Source of the DNA: Mangifera indica
Taxonomy: Eukaryota; Streptophyta; Magnoliopsida; Sapindales; Anacardiaceae
Assembly (NCBI RefSeq): GCF_011075055.1
Contig: NC_058148.1
Span: forward strand, 2,561,322 to 2,625,321
Length of the DNA stretch: 64,000 bases
Direction: 5' to 3'
This document shows, piece after piece, positions 22,561 to 34,011 of the stretch. Within the stretch, counting starts at the first letter, position 1. Each line of letters opens with the position of its first letter. Below the pieces are notes generated by a model. That model did not search any database and was not told where the DNA came from. It saw nothing but the letters and a program-made list of their open reading frames with translations. Made by a program: the position numbers and the translations under genes.

Positions 22561-24689
22561 GTAATTTAATTTGCGTTGGTTTAAAAACACTTCCCCAACT
22601 GGCATCTCAATAGTCAATCAAACACAAGTTTGATCCTCAATGACATAATGAATCATCCACAGAGCCTTAAAATATCAAAATTCTACATACAACCTTTCAG
22701 TGTTCTTTTCAACATTTATTTATATCAACTAACCAGCCCAATCAAAATAAATATCTGGGCATGTACGCACCATAACATACATAATACATCTGATGACACC
22801 TAAATAGTTAACCTTTGACATTTCTCTTCTTCTATCTTAAGTTTTGGGACATATCTCTTTTGACTCAATAAATCGTCATTTGACACAGGAATATCAACGG
22901 GTTCACTGTATACCATATTGGATTGTTCTAGAACCTTTTGAATATTACGCTCTTATGACAGAGTCAAAAGTTTCTTTGAACAATTCCTCTAAATGTAAAT
23001 TCACAATATGTATTCTGTTTTTTCATATCTTGCAAGTCAAAGATATGGAAAACCATCCTTTGATGATTATCACTTACTTCAAATCATTTCTAGCTATTTA
23101 TACATAATCACACACATTGATAGAATTATAAATTAGTCATCAGACTTTGTCACATAAACATGATGGTCTTGATTAATCATTTCAAAGTTCAAGTACTAGT
23201 ATCTAGATGACAATTTTAGGTTATTCAATGTCTTTGAAGCTCGCACATTCTGCATTTCAGACCTATAACAACAAGATCTATATCTCATTTCATGCAAATA
23301 TCTTTGTCAAGTTTTCCACTAAGGAAAATTGTTATGACATTTATCTGGTGTAAATCTAAATTTAAATGTGTTATTATAGCTAGAACCAAATACATTGAAG
23401 TAAATATTATAAATGATGAAAAGTATCTTTCTACACAATTTATTCCTTCTCATTAGGTATAGTTTTTCGCTATTAAGCAAAATTGTATCTGTTTATTGAG
23501 TCATCCGTCTTACAACTAATTCAAGAAACTCATTCATTCCCAATGAATTTTCGATCTGGCGATAAGTCAACCAAAACCTAGAATTGGTTTGTTTACTTTG
23601 TATTCCATTTTTTCTTCCAATGCATTTCAAAATTTTCTTATCAAAAGATGAGACATTTATTTTAGGTTCTTTATCATCTTGGGGAATGGTTATGAAAATC
23701 TTGTTTTCACTTTAAAAACGTCACTTGAATACTTTTGGACATCCATTCCAATGCAATTGAGAATTAATGCTCTCACTATCCGAAATAGATTAAAACTTAA
23801 TCTCAATGCTCCCACTAGGGTGAGATAAATGAAGCAAACAATTAAAGATCATTACTCCCACTATCTGAAATAGGGTGGAGCTCAATTGCATTTGCTCCCA
23901 CTAACTAGAACAAATATAGGTCTTATATCTTAGGACTCAACCAATGGTCGTTAAGATATACCCATCCTCATTCTTTTCTTATCTCATTCAGATGAAACCT
24001 TTTATCAATATCATCCCTATTAAGAAAAATATCCTCTATAAATGTAATATCTCTAATAAAAGTGCAGTTAATCTTCCAACGAAATCCTCCCTAATGAACA
24101 CATACCTTTTGGAGTGCTCAACGTATCTGATAAAGATACATTCATTTCTTCTTAGTCCCAATTATTCAAACTTATGGGAAAAGTTATGGATTGATATTGC
24201 TAACCACTGAGGTTGCAATCAATTATCTCAGATTTTCTATCTGACCATAACTCATAGAGAGTAGAAGTAACTGGATTAGTAGGCAATCGGTTAAGTTCTC
24301 AAGCAGCAATAAATATCATATCATCACAAAGTGACTTGACGTTTTGCTTGCGCTCTCATTGACTTAACCATTTCCAATAGAGTTCAATTACTCTTCTTCA
24401 CTACACGGGTTGTTGCAAAGTTTTGGAATTACTATTTACCATACTATTTATTTCATTACTCAGTTCCTTGAACTGTTGGAATAAATGCTCAAGATCTCGG
24501 TGAGTTCATAAAACTCTTATCTATTTTGTCTAATTGATTCTCAACCTCAATTATATATAGTGTCTAAAGTAGTCTACTGTTTTGGACTTATGGGAGATCA
24601 AGTAGACAAGACCAAATTGAGCATTGTTATCATTATTAGTAATGAAAAATGAAATACATTCTCAAACTTTACATTTATAGGAAAATATA

Positions 24690-24880
24690 TACCTAAGTAT
24701 ATAGATTGCAAAGGAAGTCAAACTCATATAGTTTTATCAAATGGTTTTCTAGAAGTTTTTCTAACTAGGCAATGCTTACATATGGCAATTCTATTTATAT
24801 GAAAGTTCCTAATAAATTTTCATAGGCCAATTTATTCATCCCATCTTGACCAACATGTCCAAATGTAACATGTCATATAT
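24690..24880 (-). pseudogene. Copia 2 integrase zinc-finger / GAG-pre-integrase remnant
   Basis: The minus strand reads CKHCLVRKTSRKPFDKT (about 24,780-24,725). This matches the conserved second half of the HHCC finger in copia integrases (C-x2-C-x-x-GK-x-x-x-x-PF). Upstream and downstream codons are broken by stops. Together with the RNase H remnant at 22.3 kb it fixes the orientation of the element. Confidence 0.7.
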
Positions 24881-24899
24881 TTGCATTCATATCCATACA

Positions 24900-27779
24900 C
24901 ATAAAAGAAGCAAATAATGAAAAACTTAACATCATAAAAAATGTAAGGTGACAAACACCATATAACCATTCAACCAACAAACCAAATAGTAGAAATCAAT
25001 TCTATCACATTTCAATAAAACACCAAGAGAAATTCAAATTATATCATAGTTTTAAGAAGAACAAGTACTTTGACCAAGATTTGTTGAATATTTAGAGCAT
25101 ATTGGATTTCATGTAGGTATAAGATTTGATTATCTGCAAAACTTATTTGCTTTGTGTCTATTCCTCTTACTACAACCTTTGTATTGTTGCCTACATATAT
25201 TTAATTCACTTTATTCAGAATTCGATAGAAATCTACTAAAGATCTTCTCACATGAACTACTTGGTCGATGGATTTTGAGTCCATAGTCCACGTAGGATAA
25301 TACTCAGTTAATATCATAGTACTAGAGAACAAAGTTTCATCACTTTATGTTGAACAAGACTATCATTTTCAACTCTATTGATTCACAGGCGATATAATTC
25401 TTGTTGCTTCTGTTGCAACTACTCATCTTGTTTCCGTCTCTTCTTCTAGTACTTTTGCCACTCTTCTCATTTCAATTCCTTATTCTTATTCTTTGAGCAT
25501 TAAACGATCTCCTTCCTATATTAGGACTTGAGCCACTCACTTTTAAAAGTTGATTCTGCAACGTATGCATGAGTATTAAATTCAGCTGCCTCAAAGGCGC
25601 TTGTCCTCCAATTTTATGTGGCTAGAATAATTAACAAAAGTCCTTCTTTTCTCACTGTGGGTCATATGTACCTTTATACACTCCCACTATCGAGAAGAAA
25701 TCTTTTTTCTAAATGAACCTCTTGTTCATGTATCAGGTTTCACGTAGCTAACTTTAGTTTCATAATCAGATTTGACATTCAATCAAATTTAAAAATCAAC
25801 TGTCTTTAGTTGGGGATTACAGTTCCTCCAAACTTTTCAACTAAAACTAGACTTATGACATATGCAGTTGAACTTTCATGGTACTTATATACCAAATCGA
25901 TAATCATGAAACTAATCAAGATATCACACGAAGTGGATCTTGCTTCTCATCCACACCACGTTTGTGTAAGGCAGTCATTAGGTTTTTATCCCTTAGTCAG
26001 CCACAACTATATCTTAACCTGATTCACAGCCTCCAAAGCCTTTTACTCATCTAGGATATTGTGCATTTCAAATGTCACATGGTTTAATTCTCCCTATTCA
26101 GTATCATTCTCATTCAAATCAGCCATCATTTTCTAAGATGTTATGGTTAACTAGATCACAGAGACATATCTATTAGACACAACACTATGAATGCAATCAA
26201 ATACACATCAATTGTCACAATTACACATTAAAATTTTAAAATATCTCACACAAGGCATAAAATCGAAAATTCACTATGTTCCCAATCATATCCCACGACA
26301 CAAATGCTTGATATTTTAAACTTTAATCTAATTGCGCCAATATTAATTCTGGATGAGAATTTCATTAAATTCTACCAATCTCATAATTTCCACACTTAAC
26401 AAATATATATCATACAACGAATGTATCATATATTTTGACTAGGACCATTTCATCAACCCGTATCAATCTTTGAGTCACTTTATCCATGATAAAGTCTCTA
26501 TTACATTTACATTAGGTCAAATACCTTGCATCTCATTAGTTTTGGGAATAACGATAAAATAATGGATATTTTATTGTACATTACTAAACGTCACTCTATA
26601 GCAAGCTGTAATGAATCCACTCAGTCCCAAAAGGTTTCAAATTCTTGTCTCGAATGAGATAATTGATTACAGGGATCATATTCACACATGGATATTATCT
26701 CTTTTCCAACTAAGAGAATTCAATAGGATTTGATAGTTTCGACATGCAACATGATAGTCCCTAGTCAACAAACTTGCATGAAGTAGAAACATGTATCGCA
26801 AAACACCATTATGTGTTTTTGGGAGTTGGAATAAGATATTACATTTCATTATACTCTGTAAGACCCATGGAACACATCTCATATATTGATCCAAGTACTA
26901 CACAACTTCCAAGGACTAGAAAACAAGTTTCACGTGCCAATACACACTGAAAGTGGGTGTTTATGCACGGAAATAAGCTCATAAGCTCCTTCACGCACCA
27001 AGTAGACACCGCATGCACCGTAAATATGTTTGCACGAGCCCTCACATGCTAGGGATGACTCAGATGTGTTGTCACGTGCTAAAATAAGGCTGTCACGCAC
27101 CGCCACGTGCTGGACAGCTCATTCACGTGCCTCTACGCACCAAAAATGGGTCATCACGTGTGGTCAAATGTTAACTGTTGATTGGTCAACTATTTGAGCA
27201 TTGATCGATCAATAGTTGATTGGGTTATCCATAGGTCAAGATCCGGATTGGGTGACCCGATTGACTAAACAGGTTAACCTATTGACTGGTTCGAATCTTG
27301 ACTAACTTGTTGACCTTCGGTTCGGGTAATCGGGTTTTCCTAACTAGATTTTGACCTGAATCATGTGATAAACCCTAAATCTTTTGTCCGTCTAATTGGC
27401 TATTTTTCGACGATTTTCCTGTGACTAAACCATAGGGCTTTTATATCCCAGTTTACACAGAGTCTGATCGTTCCAAGTTCTGACGTTGATGGTGTCGGAA
27501 TCCATCGAAACGGCGAAGAAGAAAGACACGCCTTGGGTCTTGGATTTAGGTCTATTTCGATCGATTTTGGCGTTAATTCAAATCGTTTTTCAATTTAAAA
27601 CATGTAATATCATTCCTAGCATTCATCCAACATGTTTCCCAGCACCAATTTCATGTAATTTTGGCCTAATTAAATTCATCCCCAAAAGCGAAATTTTAAA
27701 CAAACTTCCATATACAGATTCTAATTGGCATAATACACACAATACCATTCACATAAAACATAACAAATATGTATCCTAG
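24900..27779 (-). other. Copia 2 gag and 5' leader region, no readable frame
   Basis: The first 2.9 kb of the internal region should hold leader and gag, but no frame is recognisable. Five CACGTG hexamers lie at 26,931, 27,073, 27,104, 27,124 and 27,155. The next 200 bases or so contain about eight TTGAC/GTCAA cores. Confidence 0.6.
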
Positions 27780-27791
27780 GCTCTAATACCA
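27780..27791 (-). other. Copia 2 primer-binding site
   Basis: Plus-strand gctctaatacca reads TGGTATTAGAGC on the element strand. This is the initiator tRNA-Met primer site with one C-to-T difference from the usual TGGTATCAGAGC. It lies one base from the LTR. Confidence 0.85.
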
Positions 27792-27792
27792 A

Positions 27793-28163
27793 TGTTAGAA
27801 ACAATTAAACATGCTAAGATCAAAATTCTGTAAAAATTGTAAATACAAGTTTCGCATACCCGTTTCAATTTTCGATGAAGCGTCTTTGAAATCTACACGA
27901 GGTGTTGACGTTAGTCTATTTCCATAACACCATTTGCCCATGCACTGATTTCCATTTGGGAGACTAATTTACTGTGTATTGGTTTTGGTAGAATAGGAGA
28001 AATCTTCTTCTGTAAAAATGGCGTTCTCTCATCACTTTCTTTGGGAGGCAGTTAGGACTTTATATAAAAGTCCAACTACCAATAATAACTGCTAATAATT
28101 GCCCTTTGGTCGTTAATCAAATTGGATTGGGTCGACCCATTATAGGTGGACCTGGATCCAATA
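27793..28163 (-). repeat. Copia 2 LTR, upstream copy (371 bp)
   Basis: It starts tgttagaaacaattaaacat and ends ggatccaata on the plus strand, followed at once by acatg. It carries a short insertion (ggattgggtcgacccattat) not present in the other LTR. Its TATA-like dyad lies at 28,055-28,073. Confidence 0.93.
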
Positions 28164-28382
28164 ACATGTCCTAAGGATTTTTAATTTGTGAAATTGGTTG
28201 GGTAAATAACATAACTTGATGGGTGATTATATACGGTTGCATGCATGAATTTTGTTGTTAAAATTATTGCCTAGAATAGTTCTTTCATGAGTGGTCTACT
28301 CTTCGAATTTAATTTGATAAAACTGCACAAATTAATATAGTTATGAACATATGTATGAGCAGTTTCAGATGAAAGGGCAATC

Positions 28383-28879
28383 AATAAGACGTCTTGATAT
28401 TGAGAATGCATAAGTCAACTGATGAGACATCTTGGTATTGAGAGTGCACTAGTTAATTGATGAGATGTCTTAATATTGAGAGTACACAGACTAGTTGATG
28501 AGGCATCCTGGTCTTGAAAATGTCCAAACCGATTGATAAGATATGTCAATTTTGAATAAGAGAAAAGTGGAATTAATTTGATATGTGATGATGATGTGAG
28601 CAACACTTGAAACAAATGTTTGAATTTGATGAATATAGATATAAAAGATATCTAAGATAGAAGCCCGCCAATATGAATGCATGAGAGGCACTTGAGACAG
28701 GTGTCAAGTTGGGTGTGTTAGGGATGTGTGAGCGTAAGAGATTAGGTCCAAAAATGTGATATAATTGTATATAACTAATGGTGAGTCACGTCGAAGGCTA
28801 ATTGATAAGATGCCCTAGTATTGAAAATGCACAAGTCGATTGATGAGATGTCTTGGTCCTTGGAAGTGCAATGAGAATA
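28383..28879. repeat. Minisatellite, 38-bp unit
   Basis: Units beginning gatgaga or close variants start at 28,421, 28,459, 28,497 and 28,535, a strict 38-bp period, with a further unit to the left from 28,383. Two more units start at 28,804 and 28,842, again 38 bp apart. Units differ by scattered substitutions. Confidence 0.9.
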
Positions 28880-28894
28880 ATTCATTTTTTTAAG

Positions 28895-29030
28895 GGGAGG
28901 CAAGGGGTACTTAAGATGGGTGTCCATTCTAGTTATGGTTATAAGAGATACTTGAGATGGGTGTCCATTCCAGTTATGGTTATAAGAGATACTTGAGATG
29001 GGTATTCAATTCGGTATGTATCTAAGACAG
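28895..29030. repeat. Minisatellite, 41-bp unit
   Basis: The segment tgtccattc..agttatggttataagagata starts at 28,921 and 28,962, with a third degraded unit at about 29,003, a period of 41. A related diverged copy lies near 28,636-28,720. Confidence 0.85.
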
Positions 29031-29479
29031 ATGCCCATAAAAGGCATTTGAGACGAGTGTTTAGCCATTGTCCTTGATGGGCATTTGATAATGAGACTTT
29101 GTTGGGGCAAGGTTGATAGGGAACACCATCAAAATCATAAATACCTACTAAGTATTTATAATCATTTTATTCCTTATTTTGTTTTTGTAGGTAGGAAAGA
29201 GACAGCGAGGAAACGAGTGGATTGACATACTGAGCTACATACCTGGTTATAGTTATTTTATTAGATGAATTAATATTTTATGAGGTTATACACGTTAGGA
29301 TTAATAATATTATTTGTAATTGTTGAACTTCTTTTTGTGACACTTTTTTGCATGCTTACTTATTATTAATAAATATATGTTGTTCATTCTTTATACACAT
29401 TAAATGTGTGCTTTAATTTAAATATTCATATATAATACATCACTTTGGGAAAATTTGCTGCTAGAGGTATGTTTCCAAA

Positions 29480-30070
29480 GGGGGGTATTATAGTTTACCT
29501 ACTAGAAGGTTTACCATAATGTCGTCTTGGAATGAGCTTCATAACAGGAGTAATAAAATTACTTGGGAAGAAATAATTTGGCATAAAAAAATTATCCTTA
29601 GACATGTTATTATCTTATGGTTGGCCACAAAACAAAAACTATACACAAAAACTTATGAGAATGGGTCTCTCTAATTCAACTACTTGTGTTTTATGTGACT
29701 CCCATGAAGAAAGTGTCAACCGCTTTTTTTTCCAATTTAACTTTAGCAATGATATTTAGAAAGGAATACTCCTATGGTGCAACTTTGACTATAGAGGCCA
29801 GGATTGGGAGAGATATATCAAAACTTTATTAAGACATTGGAAAAAAAATGATTTGAAGAATGTGATAGGAAAACTTGGGCTAGGAGCTACTATTTATGCC
29901 ATTTGAAAGGAAAGAAACAATAATGTCTTTTCAAAGAGCATATTATCTAAGAAGAAAAATCAAAGAAAATATAAGGTGTATTGTGAGAGACAAAAAGGCA
30001 AAACTATCAAATGTGTAACCCATCTTGAGCAAAGAAATAACTGCCGAAAGTTGGGGTCTTCCCATATGCA
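29480..30070 (+). mobile_element. Forward LINE tail, zf-RVT region (LINE 3c candidate)
   Basis: The plus strand reads the ORF2 C-terminal region of an L1-like LINE: FTIMSSWNELHNRS, then ITWEEIIWHKKIILRHVIILW (about 29,560-29,620). A C-x2-C-D zf-RVT-like segment (CVLCDSHEESVNRFFF) follows, then KLGLGATIYAI-KERNN. Stops interrupt the frame near 29,758 and 29,905. It begins within about ten residues of where LINE 3b breaks off at 18.69 kb, so it may be the same copy. Confidence 0.7.
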
Positions 30071-30692
30071 TTTTCAAAGAGCCAATAACATGCTAAAGGT
30101 TTGTCCCAATGAGGTGAGCTGGTAGAGAAGTTTATCTAACAAGGATTTTGTTTTGTAGGTTATTTCTTTTGTGAGTTTACCTAGCAATGGGATTTTAGAC
30201 AGACTTCAAGGTTTGTGTATTTCCTCTGTTGCAGTAAATAACTTGTGAGAATTTATCACTTAAGTGAAGGCATCTTACAAGGAGTTTTATGTTACTATTT
30301 TTTGGATTCGGTCAAATACTTCTACAAACATTTGGGAGCTATGTTTTCTTCTACAAGCAAAGAGGATTAACTATCAACAGTATTACAAAAAGGCCTTTCA
30401 AGATATATGCTTCTGCTTCAGTCCAAAAAATGATCTTGTCTACTTTGATTTTTTTCCACAGCAGTTGATTTCTTCCTCTAGTGTGTCTGGTTTTGTCTAC
30501 ACAGAATTTTCTACCTACCTACTAACTTCTTCAAGAGCTGTTACAAAAGAAGATTAGTGCATTGCTTTTGTGCATTATCTTCCAGTTTCTACCTTATTTA
30601 ATTTATTCTAGTCAGCTACTACTATACTAGTTTATAATAGTTACAGACTGTTATATTCTCTCCAATTTTTAATAAATCTCCAGTCATCTCTA
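30071..30692. other. Unassigned sequence after the LINE tail
   Basis: It contains an open stretch of 97 codons (30,264-30,557) without a recognisable domain. It may include the LINE 3' untranslated region. No poly-A is evident. Confidence 0.4.
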
Positions 30693-31418
30693 TGTTGGGT
30701 TTTCGGGGCATTAGTAACTAATAGCGTAGTGAAATTAAACATTTTGAAAATCAAACAATCCCAAAAACTACAACCAAGATACCCATTTTATGTACAAATT
30801 TCATGAACATGCAAAACACTCATAAAGTGTTTTAAGATTATACTTATATTGATGACTCCTTCAATCTTTATACAGATTAGAGATAGAACACTATCCAACC
30901 TTCAAGAGCTAGCGTTTTGGTATCCAGCAAAACACAAATAAAAGAACGAGCTAATCCAATTGAAAAGGTTATTAGAACTTTTGGAAGTTTTGTTCTTAGG
31001 AGAGAGGAAGAACATCTAGTGGCTAAGGTTTTATGAAAATAAAACTTATTCCTTGCTTTCATGAATGCATGACTCTATTTATAGTTTTAGAATGTAAGGC
31101 ACAGTCGGCTCTTTGCCAAAACCATGTGTATGGTTGGCTCCACTTATGTGGAATAACTAGCACACCATTTTTCAAGTGTCGACCGGCTTTATACAAGTGG
31201 AATGGTTGGCACCTCATCTCACGAAGGCGTACTTTGGTCAAGGCATGGTCAAACCAAACTTTCAATCTTGTCCTTAAACACTGGAATTATTACCAAAAAA
31301 TCCTCGCCATTGAATTCAAATCAACTTTTTTATGTGCGTGACCCATAAGTTCTTTCTCAAGTCGATAATGTTTGAATTCAGATCAAATCTAAACATAAAC
31401 CAAGATTAGCCTCCAACA
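30693..31418 (-). repeat. Possible solo LTR of a copia element
   Basis: The 726-bp block starts tgttgggttttcgg and ends ctccaaca, giving TG...CA and short inverted ends TGTTGG/CCAACA. On the minus strand a TATA box (ctataaatagag, about 31,075-31,086) is followed by leader-like sequence. The flanking 5-mers (ctcta and aattc) do not match, so a clean insertion is not shown. Confidence 0.5.
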
Positions 31419-32426
31419 AATTCGATGATTCAGTTTGTATTAGGTAAGTTATCTAAACAGTTCAACAAATACTTTATATTATCATAAATAAGAAAACAAC
31501 TTATGCATATGAACAAAAAAAATCACTTTTTTATTAATAAATTATTAGAAGATTATATATAAGATTAAATGTTTTGAAACCGACAACATGAATGGTTCCT
31601 AGGATATACACTAACAATATTGACTAGATTCAACATGGAAGAATTCAAAAAAGGATTCTTACCTATGTCCCATGGCATATATCTCTCAAAGGAGATATGC
31701 CCTCAGGCACAATCTGAGAGGGATAATATCAACAAGATCCCATTTCTATTCGCTATAGGATCTATCATGCATGTATGAGGGTTAATATCTCATATGCCTT
31801 AAGCATTTATAGCAAATATCAATTTGATCTAGGTGAAAAACATTAGACAATTGCTAATAATATTTTGAAGTACATAAAAAGGACTAAATATTCTTTTTTA
31901 TTTATAGAGGAGAGTTTGAGCTCATTGTGTGAGGAAACAATTAAGCTAATTTTCATACTAATCAAGATGATTTCAAATCCCAATCGAGATTTGTGTTTTG
32001 TTCAAATAGTGGTACAATTAGCCTGAAAAACTCAAAGCAAACTATAGTTGTTGATTTTACAACGAAGTCTAAGTACATTGCCTTTTTTGAAGCGAGAAAT
32101 AAAGCTCTTTAGATCAAGAAGTTCATCACATGGCTTGGAGTGGTTCCTAGCATTGTTGAGTCAATTAAGCTTTATTGTGACAATAATGAAGTCATTGCCC
32201 AAGCAAAGGAGCCAAGGTCTCACTAGAGGTCCAAACATATGCTCAAATGATGTCACTTGATTTGAGAAATCATTTAACATAGAGATATACAGAATACGAG
32301 GGTTGATACAAATAATAATTTGATAGACCCATTGACCAAGCCTCTATTACAATAAAAGCATAATAGACACATGGTCGCATATAGTATTAGACATATGAGA
32401 GATTTACTATAGTGCAAGTAAAAGAT
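31419..32426 (+). pseudogene. Copia 3' fragment: RT end and RNase H (copia 3)
   Basis: Plus-strand frames read the copia RT end (CPQAQSERDNINKIPF, then AIGSIMH) from about 31,600. RNase H follows: KQTIVVDFTTKSKYIAFFEA, IKKFITWLGVVPSIVESI, LYCDNNEVIAQAKEPRSH, and the terminal LIDPLTKPLLQ. This matches the conserved end of copia polyproteins closely. Several stops and frameshifts are present, and everything upstream of the RT end is missing. The sequence from 31,419 to about 31,590 is unassigned. Confidence 0.8.
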
Positions 32427-33470
32427 TATTAGGGTAATGCCCTAGAGCTAATCTAGTTATACATTTGTAACTTTGTAATTTGTTTATTTATTAATAAAGG
32501 TATTTTATTATTCATGCATATCAATGTTTCGCCTAATATGTTTGAACAAATAATACGTTTTTTAAATAGTAAAACTATGATGAGAAAATCAGAAAACTAA
32601 TTATGGGAACTCTACGCACATATTTAATGGTCATTCTAGAAACATCTATAATCTTGATATTACTATACCAAAGGCATAAGTAATAGTGTGGGATTATCAT
32701 AATGTTGAGCAAACCACCTAAAAGTGGCACATTTCTCACGTGTCAAAGTTGTTAGCTAATAGCTTTGTGAAGCATAATAATGCATGTTGTAGATATGTTT
32801 ATAAAATAAACCTAATAAGGGAATTTCCATACAGATAGTTATTCATATGTCTATTGAATAAATCTTTTAACTCATGGGTACATATGGTCTTTTGACTTGA
32901 GGTCACAGGATCATCTCATGCAAAGATTAGTATGGTTTGAAGCTATTTAATATACTATCATAACTGAAGTAACCATAAAGATAGTGACTGACCATATTGA
33001 GATCTATATGAGGGTTATATTAGATCAATAGAGGATTTGCCACTCACTGAGTACGAAAAGTGATATCTTACATATGAATATTGAAAAACATCATAACCAC
33101 TTGAATTTATGGCTATAATAGGATTAGGTCTTAGCCTAATCCAAATCATTTAGTTATTTATATGTATTAGTTCATATCGAAGAGTCATTGAGATAGGCAC
33201 GCATTTATGTCTCAGCCTTGAGAGATATCGATTGACAAAATAATCAAATTATACATAACCATGTAGTTGTCCAAGCTTAGAGTAGTTTATTGACACTCTG
33301 TCAGTCAGGTGGCCATGATACTTTGTTAAAGTCAATCTTGATCTATGTTTAGATTTGACCCAAATCTAAACACTATTGGTTTGATAAAAAACAAGTAATT
33401 CAGACTTTAAGGATGTCAACTCTGGATACCATTTGTTTTTGTTCTTAGGACATGTTCCAAGTAAGGATGG
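32427..33470 (+). repeat. Copia 3 LTR-like sequence
   Basis: Directly after the copia 3 coding end and a decayed purine tract (aagtaaaaga) the sequence continues with tattagggtaatgccctaga. Its position and form fit the start of a copia 3' LTR whose TG has become TA. The right end is uncertain because it merges with a 508-bp duplication and MITE-like sequence. Confidence 0.5.
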
Positions 33471-34011
33471 TAATTTGGGCCCAACTTTAGGGACTCCGAC
33501 CCTATTGAGATCTATATGGGGGTTATATTAGATCAATAGAGGATTTGCCACTCATTGAGCACTAAAAGTGATATCTTACATATGAATATTGAAAGATATT
33601 ATAACCACTTGAATTTATGGCTATAATGGGATTAGGTCTTAGCCTGATCCAAATCATTTAGTTATTAATATGTATTAGTTCATATCGAAGAGTCATTGAG
33701 ATAGACACGCATCTATGTCTCAGTTTTGAGAGATATTGATTGACAAAATAATTAAATTATACATAACCATGTAGTTGTCCAAGCTTAGAGTAGTTTATTG
33801 ACACTCTGTCAGTTAAGTGGCCATGATACTTTGTTAAAAGTCAATCTCGATCTATGTCTAGATTTGACCCAAATCTGAACACTATTGGTTTGATAGAAAA
33901 CAAGTAATTCAAACTTTAAGGATGTCAACTCTGGATACCATTTGTTTTTGTTCTTAGGACATGTTCCAGGTAAAGATGGCAATTTGGGCTCGACTTTAGG
34001 GACTCCAACCC
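32996..34011. repeat. Tandem duplication, 508-bp unit
   Basis: The block starting attgagatctatatg lies at 32,996 and again at 33,504, an offset of 508. The two copies run in parallel to ggactcc.accct and differ by scattered substitutions and small indels. Each copy includes LTR-like sequence plus about 35 bases of a MITE-like start (ggatggtaatttgggc / agatggcaatttgggc). Confidence 0.92.

Larger units (their letters stand above)
20478..28163 (-). mobile_element. Ty1/copia LTR retrotransposon with both LTRs (copia 2)
   Basis: Two LTRs (20,478-20,838 and 27,793-28,163) flank a decayed internal region read on the minus strand. The 5-bp sequence acatg occurs at 20,473-20,477 and at 28,164-28,168, a perfect target duplication. 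A tRNA-Met primer site lies at 27,780-27,791, and a polypurine tract on the element strand lies at about 20,839-20,855. Integrase zinc-finger and RNase H remnants occur in copia order. No open frame longer than about 100 codons survives on the coding strand. Confidence 0.92.
28169..29479. other. Unassigned, minisatellite-bearing sequence
   Basis: No coding domain. It contains 38-bp and 41-bp tandem repeats. The stretch from about 29,130 onward resembles LTR leader sequence, but no partner LTR was found. It separates two pieces of what appears to be one forward LINE (18.7 and 29.5 kb). Confidence 0.45.

Noticed and set aside
30264..30557. 97-codon open frame as a gene
   Set aside because: No domain, hydrophobic and aromatic composition typical of translated AT-rich DNA, and a position within LINE/LTR debris.
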